From a virus, in IMG/VR virus record IMGVR_UViG_3300047508_000133, positions 1 to 48,075 of that record: a stretch of 48,075 nt of DNA; one strand, written 5' to 3'. The translations under genes and the position numbers were made by a program. Of this stretch, positions 32,598 through 40,140 are shown piece after piece; within the stretch, counting starts at the first letter, position 1, and every line of letters starts with the position of its first letter. The notes beneath the pieces were generated by a model that saw only the letters and a list, made by a program, of their open reading frames with translations, was not told the DNA's origin and made no database searches.

Positions 32598-33527
32598 TCA
32601 ACCCTTGCCCAGCGTTTGCGATGGCAGCTCACTGAACAGGCTGTGGTACTGGTCGGCGAAACGGCCGAGGTGGAGGAAGCCGTGAGCACGGGCGACCTGC
32701 CGCACCGTTATGCTGGGACCAGCGCGCTTGAGCGCCACATGCACATCGCAGAGCCGCTTGTGGCGCAGGAACGCCATCGGCGCCATTCCCATCACCTCCT
32801 CGAAAATACGATACAGCGTCCGCCGGGTGACGCCGAAACGCTCGCACAATTCGGAACTATGGACCGGACGCCCGGCGGAGGTCAGGTAGCGGTCCATCTC
32901 GAGGATAAGCGGTTTCGGCGCGGGGGGACGGGAACCACGATACCGGGAGGCATGGCTGATCGGTGCGGTCAAAAGCTCAAAGATGTTGCGCTGGTGGAAC
33001 GCGAGCACGTCGTCCGAGAGCGTCATCCCGTGCTCGACGATCTCCGTCAGCAGCCATCGCAAATGCCGCGACGAGAAGGCGCGGTGGATCACCGAGGCGC
33101 GGCGACGCTCTAGATCATCATACGCACCGGGAGATGGAGCCAGAAAGGTCTGCAACGCCGCGGAGGGGATAAAGGTGGTCGCAAATCTGGTCTTGTCCTG
33201 TAATCTCGTAAACCGTTCCTCGCCGGGGGCCACGAAGGCGAGATCGCCGGGGGCGAACATTAGGCGCCCGTTGGCCAGACCATCGGTTCCGAACAGAGTC
33301 CCCAAGCCCCAGCGCGTATCACTCATCACCCCGGCCGTCCGAACCCCACGCGAGAACGAGCCGGTCGAAATGCTGACCATCGGATCGGATCGAAACGCGA
33401 TCTCAGTGATTTCGCCGGACATCCGGCCGGCGCCGAGCTGCACCACGTCGGTCTGCTTGTCCGGCGACAGGTCCGCCACAAGTGCTTCGAAATCATCAAA
33501 ATGCGTCCGCCTGATCGCAACTGGCAC
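32598..33527 (-). CDS. AraC-family transcription regulator
   Basis: The 309-residue protein has a C-terminal AraC-type double HTH (RPVHSSELCERFGVTRRTLYRIFEEVMGMAPMAFLRHKRL and SITVRQVARAHGFLHLGRFADQYHSLFSELPSQTL). A cupin-like N-terminal region comes before it, resembling the AraC-binding-like domain. A GTG at 33527 with a gggggaag ribosome site is chosen. The longer frame starting at 33647 would begin inside the promoter at 33643-33671. AraC regulators are unusual in phages, so it may be cargo acting on host genes in the lysogen. Sensor ligand unknown. Confidence 0.8.
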   Translation of the reverse strand: MPVAIRRTHFDDFEALVADLSPDKQTDVVQLGAGRMSGEITEIAFRSDPMVSISTGSFSRGVRTAGVMSDTRWGLGTLFGTDGLANGRLMFAPGDLAFVAPGEERFTRLQDKTRFATTFIPSAALQTFLAPSPGAYDDLERRRASVIHRAFSSRHLRWLLTEIVEHGMTLSDDVLAFHQRNIFELLTAPISHASRYRGSRPPAPKPLILEMDRYLTSAGRPVHSSELCERFGVTRRTLYRIFEEVMGMAPMAFLRHKRLCDVHVALKRAGPSITVRQVARAHGFLHLGRFADQYHSLFSELPSQTLGKG

Positions 33528-33609
33528 ACGACTTCCCCCACCAACACTAACCTGCCCAGATTGGGCCCTCAGCTTCCACCGGATCGCCCATTGACGCCAA
33601 AAAAAATCG

Positions 33610-33639
33610 TTGCCGGATAGCGTGCATATCTTATATATT
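33610..33639 (+). promoter_or_regulatory. possible divergent promoter for the ribbon-helix-helix gene
   Basis: TTGCCG at 33610-33615 and TATATT at 33634-33639 are 18 bases apart, pointing to the gene at 33690. It faces the promoter of the AraC-like gene, so the two promoters overlap and could be controlled together. The -35 match is weak. Confidence 0.4.
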
Positions 33640-33642
33640 TCA

Positions 33643-33671
33643 TGCATACGTTTTCATGCATATCGTGTCAA
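33643..33671 (-). promoter_or_regulatory. promoter of the AraC-like gene, with TGCATA repeats
   Basis: Reading the - strand, a perfect TTGACA (33671-33666) is followed after 17 bases by TATGCA (33648-33643). TGCATA hexamers at 33623, 33643 and 33657 overlap or flank the -10 and spacer. They may bind a regulator. Part of this region (GCATACGTTTTC) resembles the 32498 iterons (ATATGCGTTTTG), so one protein could act at both places. Confidence 0.65.
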
Positions 33672-33689
33672 CATTCGGGCATACGAAAC

Positions 33690-33899
33690 ATGACAATCAG
33701 TTCAAACATTGCTATTCGGCCACCCATGGGGCGGAAGCTACGTTGGCCGGAGCGGATTATGGTGAAGCTGGCGCCTGGGACGCTTGCTCGCATCTCTGCC
33801 GTATTAGGGGAAAAGGAACGGCGAATGTCGTTCCTGCGCGACGCCATCGAGCGCGAAACCGTGCGCCGGGAAAAGAAGAAGAAGAAGGCTATGCCGTGA
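33690..33899 (+). CDS. ribbon-helix-helix-like DNA-binding protein
   Basis: The 69-residue protein has the pattern of a small CopG/Arc-like regulator: a strand (ERIMVKLAPGT), a helix (LARISAVLGEKE) and a second helix (RMSFLRDAIERETVRREKKKKK). A basic C-terminal tail follows. It lies divergent to the AraC-like gene and just upstream of the candidate attP and the integrase, so it may regulate the lysogeny region. Confidence 0.6.
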   Translation: MTISSNIAIRPPMGRKLRWPERIMVKLAPGTLARISAVLGEKERRMSFLRDAIERETVRREKKKKKAMP

Positions 33900-33913
33900 T
33901 GGACCCGCCGCTG

Positions 33914-34133
33914 ATTTGGACACCATTTGGACACTGGCCGCCTTTGGCATTGATATTGTTAGCGTTTTCGGCCTATTCATGTGCCCTACAACAGTGTGAT
34001 TTTGCATTTGGTGTCATATCATGTCGTTGTTGATGGCTGCAAGAAACCCTTGCGGCACAAGCGGAAGTGTCTATGGTGGTCCGAAGGCGTCCAGAGCCGT
34101 TGAAATCCGATATTTAGGACACAGCTTAGACAC
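33914..34133 (+). other. candidate attP with paired arm-type repeats
   Basis: A pair of ATTTGGACAC units (33914-33923 and 33925-33934) and a second, related pair (TTTAGGACAC at 34113-34122 and GCTTAGACAC at 34124-34133) share the consensus TT-x-GGACAC. Units in each pair are spaced by exactly 11 bases. They flank a 178-base stretch without genes that contains a short inverted repeat (GCAAG 34039-34043, CTTGC 34049-34053), which could be the strand-exchange core. Integrase is encoded 200 bases downstream. This layout is that of lambda-type attP sites; the call is an inference. Confidence 0.5.
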
Positions 34134-34147
34134 AAGGGGAAATTCCG

Positions 34148-34330
34148 ATGGTTGAGTTTTCTGAGTTGGATATTCGCGAGAAGCTGGCGCATATCGATCA
34201 AATGCTGGCGGACCACGACCGCAAACGTCAAGAAATCAGAATGGCGCCATGGGCCATGATGCTTTCCGGCATGACGGCTGGCGCGGCCTTCTTTGCTGCT
34301 GGTGTCGCCTTCATCAAGGTTTTGAGCTAG
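34148..34330 (+). CDS. small membrane protein next to the integrase
   Basis: The 60-residue protein has a charged helix (LDIREKLAHIDQMLADHDRKRQEIRM) and one C-terminal membrane span (APWAMMLSGMTAGAAFFAAGVAFIKVL). A plausible ribosome site (aagggg) lies upstream. Function unknown; small membrane proteins of this layout sit beside integrase genes in several phages. Confidence 0.6.
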   Translation: MVEFSELDIREKLAHIDQMLADHDRKRQEIRMAPWAMMLSGMTAGAAFFAAGVAFIKVLS

Positions 34331-34332
34331 CC

Positions 34333-35589
34333 ATGCCCAAGCCCCGCGCCGCCAAGCTCGAAAGCGCCACCGCCCGACTCAAACTGCCTGTCGCCGGCAA
34401 GCCGGTCTGGGTCTCCCTGGCGCCCGGCATCTCGCTCGGCTATCGCCGCAACGCCGGCGCCGGCACGTGGAGCGTCCGCAGCCAGGGCCCCGGCACCGGC
34501 TGGATCAAGCGCATCGGTCTCGCCGACGATCTTGAGCCCGCCGCCCCACCGGTGGTGCTGACCTTCTGGCAAGCCCAGGAACAAGCCCGCTTGCTGGCGC
34601 GCCGGCAGTCGGGCGCTCCGGTCGACGAAAGCCGGCCGGTCACCGTGGCCGAGGCGCTCAATCGCTACGAGACCTATCTGAAAGCCCGCGGCGGCCGGCC
34701 CTACAATGCGCAGCAGCCTCGCGCGCTGTTGCCGGCGGCTATGCTCGGCAAGCCGGTTGCCCTGATTTCCCGCGGCGAGCTGGAACGCTGGCGCGATGGC
34801 CTCGTGGGGGACCGGCAAGCCGCGACCGTCAACCGGCTCATGAACGGCCTCATGGCGTCGATCGCGCTAGCCGCCAAGAGCGACAGCCGCCTGCGGCAGC
34901 ACCTGCCCGAGATCAAGATCGGGCCGCTACCGTCGGCGTCACGGGCCCGCAACGTCGTCCTAACCGACGATCAGGTGCGTGCGGTCATCGCCGCGGCCTA
35001 TGAGCGCGATCCGCAGCTTGGGCTGTTCGTCGATGTGCTGGCCGCGACCGGGTCGAGGCCGTGCCAAGTCGTGCGCCTCACCATCGCGGACCTGAAGGAG
35101 ATCCCGCCGCGCCTGATGATGCCCCGGTCCGCCAAGGGCGGCTCGCGTGATCGTCTTGCCCGATTGGCCGAGCACGTCGCCGTGCCCATCACCGCCGCGC
35201 TGGCGAGGCGCCTGAGGGCCGCGGCCGAGGGCCGGCCTACCGATGCCCCGCTGCTCATACGTCGCACCGGCGAGCCCTGGGGGCACGATCCGAACGTGGT
35301 CTATCGCCGAGCGGTCCGCGAGGTCATTGCGTCGGTCGGCCTCGATCCCGATCGGGTGACGCTCTACGCCTTGAGGCACAGCGCCGTCACGCGGCAGTTG
35401 CTCGCCGGCACGCCGATCCGCGTCGTCGCCGCGTTGTGCGACACCTCGGTCACAATGATCGAAAAGCACTATGCCAAGGACATCGCCTCGCACAGCGATG
35501 AGATTTTCCGCCGCGGCCTGCTGCAGGACCCTCCGGGGGAGGCGAGCGCCGACAACGTCATCAGCCTGAAGGTGAAGGGGACGGCATGA
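34333..35589 (+). CDS. int: tyrosine recombinase (integrase)
   Basis: The 418-residue protein has an N-terminal arm-type domain (~11-95), a core-binding domain (~103-185) and a catalytic domain (~205-400). Arg242 (ATGSRPCQ), the Y345-A-L-R348-H349 box (Tyr replacing the usual first His) and the nucleophile Tyr380 (MIEKHYAKD) are visible; YALRHS boxes are common in such integrases. It integrates and excises the phage genome. The N-terminal domain (residues 11-85) matches residues 107-181 of the following gene product at 60 of 75 positions by eye. The ATG at 34333 directly follows the small membrane gene. Confidence 0.92.
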   Translation: MPKPRAAKLESATARLKLPVAGKPVWVSLAPGISLGYRRNAGAGTWSVRSQGPGTGWIKRIGLADDLEPAAPPVVLTFWQAQEQARLLARRQSGAPVDESRPVTVAEALNRYETYLKARGGRPYNAQQPRALLPAAMLGKPVALISRGELERWRDGLVGDRQAATVNRLMNGLMASIALAAKSDSRLRQHLPEIKIGPLPSASRARNVVLTDDQVRAVIAAAYERDPQLGLFVDVLAATGSRPCQVVRLTIADLKEIPPRLMMPRSAKGGSRDRLARLAEHVAVPITAALARRLRAAAEGRPTDAPLLIRRTGEPWGHDPNVVYRRAVREVIASVGLDPDRVTLYALRHSAVTRQLLAGTPIRVVAALCDTSVTMIEKHYAKDIASHSDEIFRRGLLQDPPGEASADNVISLKVKGTA

Positions 35590-35641
35590 CCCCCGAGATC
35601 ACTCAAGACCGCCGGCAGCGATGCTGTCGCGAGGCGGCGGC

Positions 35642-36283
35642 ATGACAAAGCCCAAGAAGCCAAAAAACCAAAAGTTGCCGCACCTCGCGATGACGGTCGA
35701 TGAATTCTGCACGGCGTTCAGAATATCAAAGCCGTTTTTCTACAAGCTGCGCAGCCAGGGCTTAGGTCCGCGCGAAATGAAACTCGGCGCTCGGACGTTG
35801 ATTTCGATGGCGGCGGCGGACGAATGGCGCAAGATCGTCGAGGAGCCGACCGCCGAGCCTGGGGGAGAGGCCGAGCTTGGGAAAGCGAGCACGGCTGTTC
35901 GAGCGCGTCCAAAACTACCGAAGCCGAGGCAGCCGAGGCAGCCGCCGCCAAGCCTCCAAAGCGCCACCGCACGATTGCGCCTGCCTGTCGCCGGAAAGCC
36001 GATCTGGGTGCGGCTCGCGCCCGGCATCTCGCTCGGCTATCGCCGCAACGCGCGCTTCGGCACGTGGAGCGTCCGCGTCCGCGGCAATGGTGCGGAGTGG
36101 ATCAAGCGCATTGCCCTCGCCGACGATCTTGAGGCCGCCGCCCCACCGGCCGTGCTGACCTATTGGCAGGCCTGGGAGCAAGCCCTCAAGCTGGCTGGCG
36201 CACCGGTCGAGGATCGCCGGACGAACGCCCACCGGCAAAGAGGGAGGCTGATCGCGCGGCCCAGCGAGGGGGAGCAACAATGA
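35642..36283 (+). CDS. excisionase-like HTH fused to a second integrase arm domain
   Basis: The 213-residue protein is a mosaic. Residues 14-66 form a MerR/excisionase-like winged HTH (HLAMTVDEFCTAFRISKPFFYKLRSQGLG...) that matches the protein at 37721-37951 at 40 of 49 aligned positions. Residues 67-105 are a Pro/Lys/Arg-rich linker. Residues 107-189 duplicate the N-terminal domain of the integrase just upstream (34363-34623 in DNA). It lacks core-binding and catalytic domains. A likely role is recombination directionality: binding attP with both modules and competing with or guiding integrase. The HTH could also make it a regulator of int. Confidence 0.8.
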   Translation: MTKPKKPKNQKLPHLAMTVDEFCTAFRISKPFFYKLRSQGLGPREMKLGARTLISMAAADEWRKIVEEPTAEPGGEAELGKASTAVRARPKLPKPRQPRQPPPSLQSATARLRLPVAGKPIWVRLAPGISLGYRRNARFGTWSVRVRGNGAEWIKRIALADDLEAAAPPAVLTYWQAWEQALKLAGAPVEDRRTNAHRQRGRLIARPSEGEQQ

Positions 36284-36393
36284 ATGTGCTCGCCGACATC
36301 AAGTCGACGCTGCGCTTGCAAAGCTGGGTGTTGACGTTCAATACCGCGATGATCGTGGCAATCGTCGGCAAGCTGTTCCTTGGCGGACATTGA
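36280..36393 (+). CDS. tiny membrane protein
   Basis: This 37-residue product (MNVLADIKSTLRLQSWVLTFNTAMIVAIVGKLFLGGH) has one membrane span. It is coupled to the mosaic gene by an ATGA overlap and has a strong ribosome site (gagggggag). It recalls the small membrane protein at 34148, at the other side of the integrase. Function unknown. Confidence 0.6.
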   Translation: MNVLADIKSTLRLQSWVLTFNTAMIVAIVGKLFLGGH

Positions 36394-36418
36394 TATGTCC
36401 GACGAGGCCCATGGTCGG

Positions 36419-36461
36419 AGGGCCAGCCTCCGGTGCCGAATTTCCATCATCGGCTGGCCCT
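36419..36461. terminator. inverted repeat between convergent genes
   Basis: A perfect 10-bp inverted repeat (36419-36428 with 36452-36461) with a 23-base loop lies between the end of the integrase operon and the end of the reverse-strand operon. It lacks a T run, so it could be a weak two-way terminator or an mRNA-stabilising hairpin. Confidence 0.35.
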
Positions 36462-36533
36462 CGCCTTGCGTCGCCTGTCGGCTCCCACTATCGCCGGGAC
36501 GGTGCCCGTGGTGGGCAGGGTCTGCAACTCTAG

Positions 36534-36704
36534 TCACAATCCTTTTGCGATCTCGAACAGCTTCTCTTCGGCCTTGACGAAGCGGAGTGCGACGTCGGTG
36601 GAAATGGCTTGGTCCTCGTTCGGCGCGGTGTCGACGCAACGCAGGAACGCCGCGCGGGCGTCGCGCCATTCGATCACCGCGTCGAACAATTGCTCGGGCG
36701 TCAT
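36534..36704 (-). CDS. small helical protein at the end of the recombination operon
   Basis: The 56-residue product (MTPEQLFDAVIEWRDARAAFLRCVD...) is helical. It may start at 36776 instead, where an ATG overlaps the stop of the DnaA-like gene. The 36704 start is preferred because its ATGA overlaps the end of a coding-like segment that continues the DnaA-like frame past its TGA. No known family. Confidence 0.5.
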   Translation of the reverse strand: MTPEQLFDAVIEWRDARAAFLRCVDTAPNEDQAISTDVALRFVKAEEKLFEIAKGL

Positions 36705-36775
36705 TCGGCTGCGACGAGACGCGGATAGACCTCGCCGGTTGGGCGTTCCGGCCTCCTGTTTTGAAGCCACCCCCA

Positions 36776-37285
36776 TCAAATCCCCACGTACTCGCGCATC
36801 ACTCTGACCCACTCGGCCGGCGTCGCGTCGTCCGGCATCCCGTCTTTCGTCGCTTCGAGAGACGCCGCCATCTTGCGTATTCCATGCAGCACCGTGGTGT
36901 GATCCCGGCCGCCGAAGCGCCGCCCGATTTCCGGCAAGCTGCGCGAGGTCAGATGCTTGCACAAGGCGAACGCGATATGGCGCGGGCGCACGACGTCCAG
37001 GCTGCGGCGCTCCGCCACCAGCTCGTTTTTTCTCAAGTTGAATTCATCGCAAACCGCCCACAAAATCTCACCGATGGACGGTTCACGAGGTTCACTTCGA
37101 ACCAGTGGCGGCGGGGGTGCAGCAGGCTTGGCAGCTGGCGGGGGCGCAGGGGGCAGCTCGGGCGGCCGGATCGTTTCAGGCGGCGGTATGAACTGCCGCC
37201 AAAATGCCGAGTGGATCGATCGATACCTCGCCAGCATTTCGTCCGTGTTCGAATAATCCGGCACGCGTGCGGGTGCGACCTTCAT
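36776..37285 (-). CDS. stand-alone DnaA domain IV (DnaA box-binding) protein
   Basis: The 169-residue protein has an N-terminal region of unknown type, a Pro-rich linker (~35-62) and a C-terminal domain typical of DnaA domain IV: VVRPRHIAFALCKHLTSRSLPEIGRRF followed by the signature GGRDHTTVLHGIRKM. The AAA+ ATPase part is missing. It can probably bind DnaA boxes, either to recruit replication to phage DNA or to interfere with host initiation. A strong ggagg ribosome site marks the ATG. It sits in the RecT operon, which links it to replication/recombination. Confidence 0.85.
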   Translation of the reverse strand: MKVAPARVPDYSNTDEMLARYRSIHSAFWRQFIPPPETIRPPELPPAPPPAAKPAAPPPPLVRSEPREPSIGEILWAVCDEFNLRKNELVAERRSLDVVRPRHIAFALCKHLTSRSLPEIGRRFGGRDHTTVLHGIRKMAASLEATKDGMPDDATPAEWVRVMREYVGI

Positions 37286-37306
37286 TGCTACGCCTCCACA
37301 ATTTAC

Positions 37307-37525
37307 TCACTGCAGCAGATCTTCCCTCGTGATCTCTGCCTCTATCTTGACGACCCGGTCCAAAAGACGGGTGATCGCGGCCACACGGTCGTGCTGGCGC
37401 TTGGCCCACCACCAGATCATGGTCGCCAGCATTCCCTCGCGGCCGTCATCATCGAGTGGCGCGAGGATGTCGCGCATAGTGTCGAGGTCGCGATACACCT
37501 TCGCCTTCGATGCTTCTCTTTTCAT
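37307..37525 (-). CDS. small helical protein of unknown function
   Basis: The 72-residue product has a charged, helical make-up (KVYRDLDTMRDILAPLDDDGREGMLATMIWWWAKRQHDRVAAI...). An ATGA overlap couples it to the HTH gene upstream. No known family. Confidence 0.6.
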   Translation of the reverse strand: MKREASKAKVYRDLDTMRDILAPLDDDGREGMLATMIWWWAKRQHDRVAAITRLLDRVVKIEAEITREDLLQ

Positions 37526-37740
37526 GACGCATCCCGTTTTGTGCCTTCGGCGATCATCAAGGCGTCGCGGACACGCATGCCGAGGCGCCCGGGGCTGATG
37601 CGGATGATCTTGTCCGCGTGGACCCTTTGCATGGTTCGCGAGCTGACGCCGGCCAGCTCGGCCGCCTGTCGAAGATTGATGATTTTCATGAGCTGCACCG
37701 CCGTCGGAAGCGGCTCATTCTCAAGACGCTTTTTGCTCAT
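37522..37740 (-). CDS. small HTH protein
   Basis: The 72-residue protein has a MerR/excisionase-type HTH (MKIINLRQAAELAGVSSRTMQRVHADKIIRISPGRLGMRVRDALMI). The ATG at 37740 has a well spaced aggagag site; an ATG two codons upstream is less well placed. It overlaps the end of the neighbouring HTH gene by 20 bases. Two small HTH genes in a row suggest control of the recombination operon or of excision. Confidence 0.65.
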   Translation of the reverse strand: MSKKRLENEPLPTAVQLMKIINLRQAAELAGVSSRTMQRVHADKIIRISPGRLGMRVRDALMIAEGTKRDAS

Positions 37741-37951
37741 GTTCATCTCTCCTGTCCTCGCGGGCGGCGATCCATTCGTTTGCCGCCGCCATCGAGATTA
37801 TTGTCCGAGCACCCAGTTTAATCTCGCGAGGTCCGAGCCCTTGGTTGCGTAGACTGTAATAAAACCCCTTTGAGATTCGAAACGCCTCGCAAAATTCCTC
37901 GACGGTCATTGCAAGGTGCGGCGTGCTGGGTCTGGGCTTTCTGTTCGGCAT
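37721..37951 (-). CDS. excisionase-like small HTH protein
   Basis: The 76-residue protein carries a single MerR/excisionase-like HTH (HLAMTVEEFCEAFRISKGFYYSLRNQGLG...MAAANEW), followed by a charged tail. It is a close paralogue of the N-terminal part of the mosaic protein at 35642 (40 of 49 positions identical by eye). It starts just after the RecT stop codon (TAAAATG). It could be the true excisionase or a regulator of the switch. Confidence 0.72.
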   Translation of the reverse strand: MPNRKPRPSTPHLAMTVEEFCEAFRISKGFYYSLRNQGLGPREIKLGARTIISMAAANEWIAAREDRRDEHEQKAS

Positions 37952-37952
37952 T

Positions 37953-39125
37953 TTACGTCTCGTGCAAACCCATCTCATTGCACACCGCGTTGACTTCCGC
38001 CGACATCTCGGCGGTGTCCTCGCTCGTCATCTGCGCGCCGTTGCGCATCGCGCGCGCGTTCGGCCCGGTCCACCACGTAACAAGCATGGCGGCGCTGTCC
38101 TTGCCGCCGGCGAATTTTGCTGCCTCGATGATCTGGCGCACCAGGAGCTTAAAAGTGTCCGGGTCTTTGGGCGGCTTGCGCTGCGCCATGCCGAGCATCT
38201 CGCCGATGGTGGGCTCTGGCGGATCAACCTCGCCCGCCTGGTCGATAGTGGTGCCGTCGCCCGGCCGCGGGTCGCCTGGATCATCCCGCTCAGCGTCGCC
38301 GGTCTCCTGGGCGGGCGGCTCGTCTTCGCGCGCGCCGGCCCACTGTTCGAGCGCCGCCATGGCATTCGCCGGCTGGCGCCGCGTCACCGCCTTGCCGCGC
38401 TCGGCGGCGCCCTTCATGTCGTAAAGCTCATCGTCGCGGTGCAGGACGGTGTCGAGATCGGTCGACGACGGCAGCTGCTTGGCGTGCAGGCGCGCCACGG
38501 TCTTGCGCACCATTTCCGGATAGGTGATCGGATCGTTCCAAGGGCCCTTCTTGGATCGTGAGTATTTGCGGCGGATGTCCTCGACCTCATCGATCGTCAT
38601 CACCTCGCGCGAGATGCCTCCATCCTTGAACTTCGCGATCGAGTAAGCGTGCGTGATCGGCCGCGCGCGTCCACCCTTGAGCGCAGGCTTGTGCAGGATA
38701 TGGGGATCGTCGCCGAGCTGGTAGTCGAACTCGTCGCCGGCGTGCACGACCTCGGCGTACCAATCGGAAAGCTCGCCGCTGTTGCGCGCCTTCTTTCGAA
38801 TGCCCGCGATCATCGGCAAATAGGTTGCCTGGTCGCTGCTTTTGCGTTGCCCATCTTCGGATTCGCCAAACGGCACGATCGCTGCCTCCCGGCCGTCCGG
38901 CAACAACCCGTCCTGCGCGCATTTCATGCAACTGTTAAAGATCGATGTCCGGGTACACCCGTATAACTTCTGATTGTTCTGCATCGCGGTCATGACCACC
39001 CGATTGAATCTTTCGACCGGAATATGGGCTGGCAACGCGTAGCGGAATTGCGGCGTCATCTTCTCAAGGTCACGGCGAAACTGCTCGACCACAGACAGTT
39101 GCTTAGCGGTTGTTGGCTGGTTCAT
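37953..39125 (-). CDS. recT: RecT-family single-strand annealing protein
   Basis: The 390-residue protein opens with helix-rich QLSVVEQFRRDLEKMTPQFRYALP and contains the RecT core: NQKLYGCTRTSIFNSCMKCAQDGLLPDGREAAIVPFG, ATYLPMIAGIRKKARNSGELSDWYAEVV and WNDPITYPEMVRKTVARLHAKQLP. The C-terminal ~120 residues are acidic and disordered, then helical. It anneals single strands produced by the adjacent exonuclease. The ATG at 39125 overlaps the exonuclease stop (ATGA). Confidence 0.92.
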   Translation of the reverse strand: MNQPTTAKQLSVVEQFRRDLEKMTPQFRYALPAHIPVERFNRVVMTAMQNNQKLYGCTRTSIFNSCMKCAQDGLLPDGREAAIVPFGESEDGQRKSSDQATYLPMIAGIRKKARNSGELSDWYAEVVHAGDEFDYQLGDDPHILHKPALKGGRARPITHAYSIAKFKDGGISREVMTIDEVEDIRRKYSRSKKGPWNDPITYPEMVRKTVARLHAKQLPSSTDLDTVLHRDDELYDMKGAAERGKAVTRRQPANAMAALEQWAGAREDEPPAQETGDAERDDPGDPRPGDGTTIDQAGEVDPPEPTIGEMLGMAQRKPPKDPDTFKLLVRQIIEAAKFAGGKDSAAMLVTWWTGPNARAMRNGAQMTSEDTAEMSAEVNAVCNEMGLHET

Positions 39126-40057
39126 TCGACCTTCTCCCTCACGGAACGCAGCACGCGATAGTCGACCGCCTTCTGGACGATCTCCGGCCGGTGCGTGGTT
39201 TTCAGCGAAATCTTCCAGCCATTCACGATGGCGATCTCGGCGTCGCCGATCTTGGCGCGCATTTCGGTTTCCGCCGCTTTCTTTTCCTTCTCGGCCACCG
39301 CGATCATGGCGGCATTGCGCGCGCGGATTTCGCACAGCTCCTGAATGCGGTTGTCGCCGCGCAGGTCAATGATCTTGCCCTCGGCCTCGCGCGGGTACAT
39401 CAGCTTGACCAGATCGCCGTCGCGCTCGTAATCGATCGTCGGCACCTGCCCGGCGTCGAGCGCCTGCCAAAACAGATTCACGGCGACGCGTATGTGATGC
39501 TCGGTCGGCTTGTGCCGCGGCACCTCGATCACATGGCAGTCGAAGGCGAAGTCGCCGAGCACGAGTACACCGACAGCACCGAACGCGGCGTCCGCGAGCA
39601 TGACCTCGGTAGCGTTTTGCAGAATGATCCATAGCGGCGGCGAGGGGTCTTCGCCGTAGTCGCCGGCCCAATACTTCTTGAACGCGTAACTGCCGATCGT
39701 CTTGGTCTGCAGCACGCCGCGGCCGCGGGGATCGCCGTCGATCCAGAAGTCGGGCGTCGCGCCAATACGAGCATGTGAATCGCGAAGATATTCGGCGTTC
39801 TTGTTAATGAGCCACTCCGGTCGAAGTTTGGCAACCTCGGCCGCCACCACGGATTCGAGCGCGTTGCCGCGCCGGATCACACTGCTCTCGGGATCGGGCG
39901 CCGGCAGATCCATGCCGCACTTCTCGGCGTAGAGACCTGCGATCGTCTGCCAAGGATGCACGCCGAACAGCGCGCCGATCGCGCTGGCCGTTACGTCCTG
40001 CTTGCGCAGCTCCAACCACTGCTCGCGCGACGTGATCGGTATTCGTTGCACGGCCAT
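39122..40057 (-). CDS. YqaJ-type recombination exonuclease
   Basis: The 311-residue protein has the YqaJ/lambda-exonuclease fold. Seen are the N-terminal DVTASAIGALFGVHPWQT, then SSVIRRGNALESVV, the catalytic Asp in GATPDFWIDGD, and the GVLQTKTI motif with Gln and Lys. A helical C-terminal region follows residue ~230. It would degrade one strand of DNA ends for RecT. It is the first gene of the leftward recombination operon. Confidence 0.85.
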   Translation of the reverse strand: MAVQRIPITSREQWLELRKQDVTASAIGALFGVHPWQTIAGLYAEKCGMDLPAPDPESSVIRRGNALESVVAAEVAKLRPEWLINKNAEYLRDSHARIGATPDFWIDGDPRGRGVLQTKTIGSYAFKKYWAGDYGEDPSPPLWIILQNATEVMLADAAFGAVGVLVLGDFAFDCHVIEVPRHKPTEHHIRVAVNLFWQALDAGQVPTIDYERDGDLVKLMYPREAEGKIIDLRGDNRIQELCEIRARNAAMIAVAEKEKKAAETEMRAKIGDAEIAIVNGWKISLKTTHRPEIVQKAVDYRVLRSVREKVE

Positions 40058-40107
40058 ACCTGTCGTCCCAACAGTCGCCTGTATCTGGTGTCACGTCCTG
40101 TCATGCG

Positions 40108-40124
40108 GTGTCATACTATGACAC
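40108..40124. promoter_or_regulatory. 17-bp perfect palindrome, likely operator
   Basis: GTGTCATA-C-TATGACAC is fully symmetric. Further half-site-like TGTCA or TGTCG units lie at ~40089, 40099 and 40130. It is in the divergent region between the leftward exonuclease/RecT operon and the rightward early operon, so it may be the control point for both. Confidence 0.75.
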
Positions 40125-40140
40125 GTCATGTCGTGTTTAC

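Noticed and set aside
32478-33113. 211-residue + strand frame
   Set aside because: Antisense to the AraC-like gene, which has a clear double HTH; its first part is made of the iterons.
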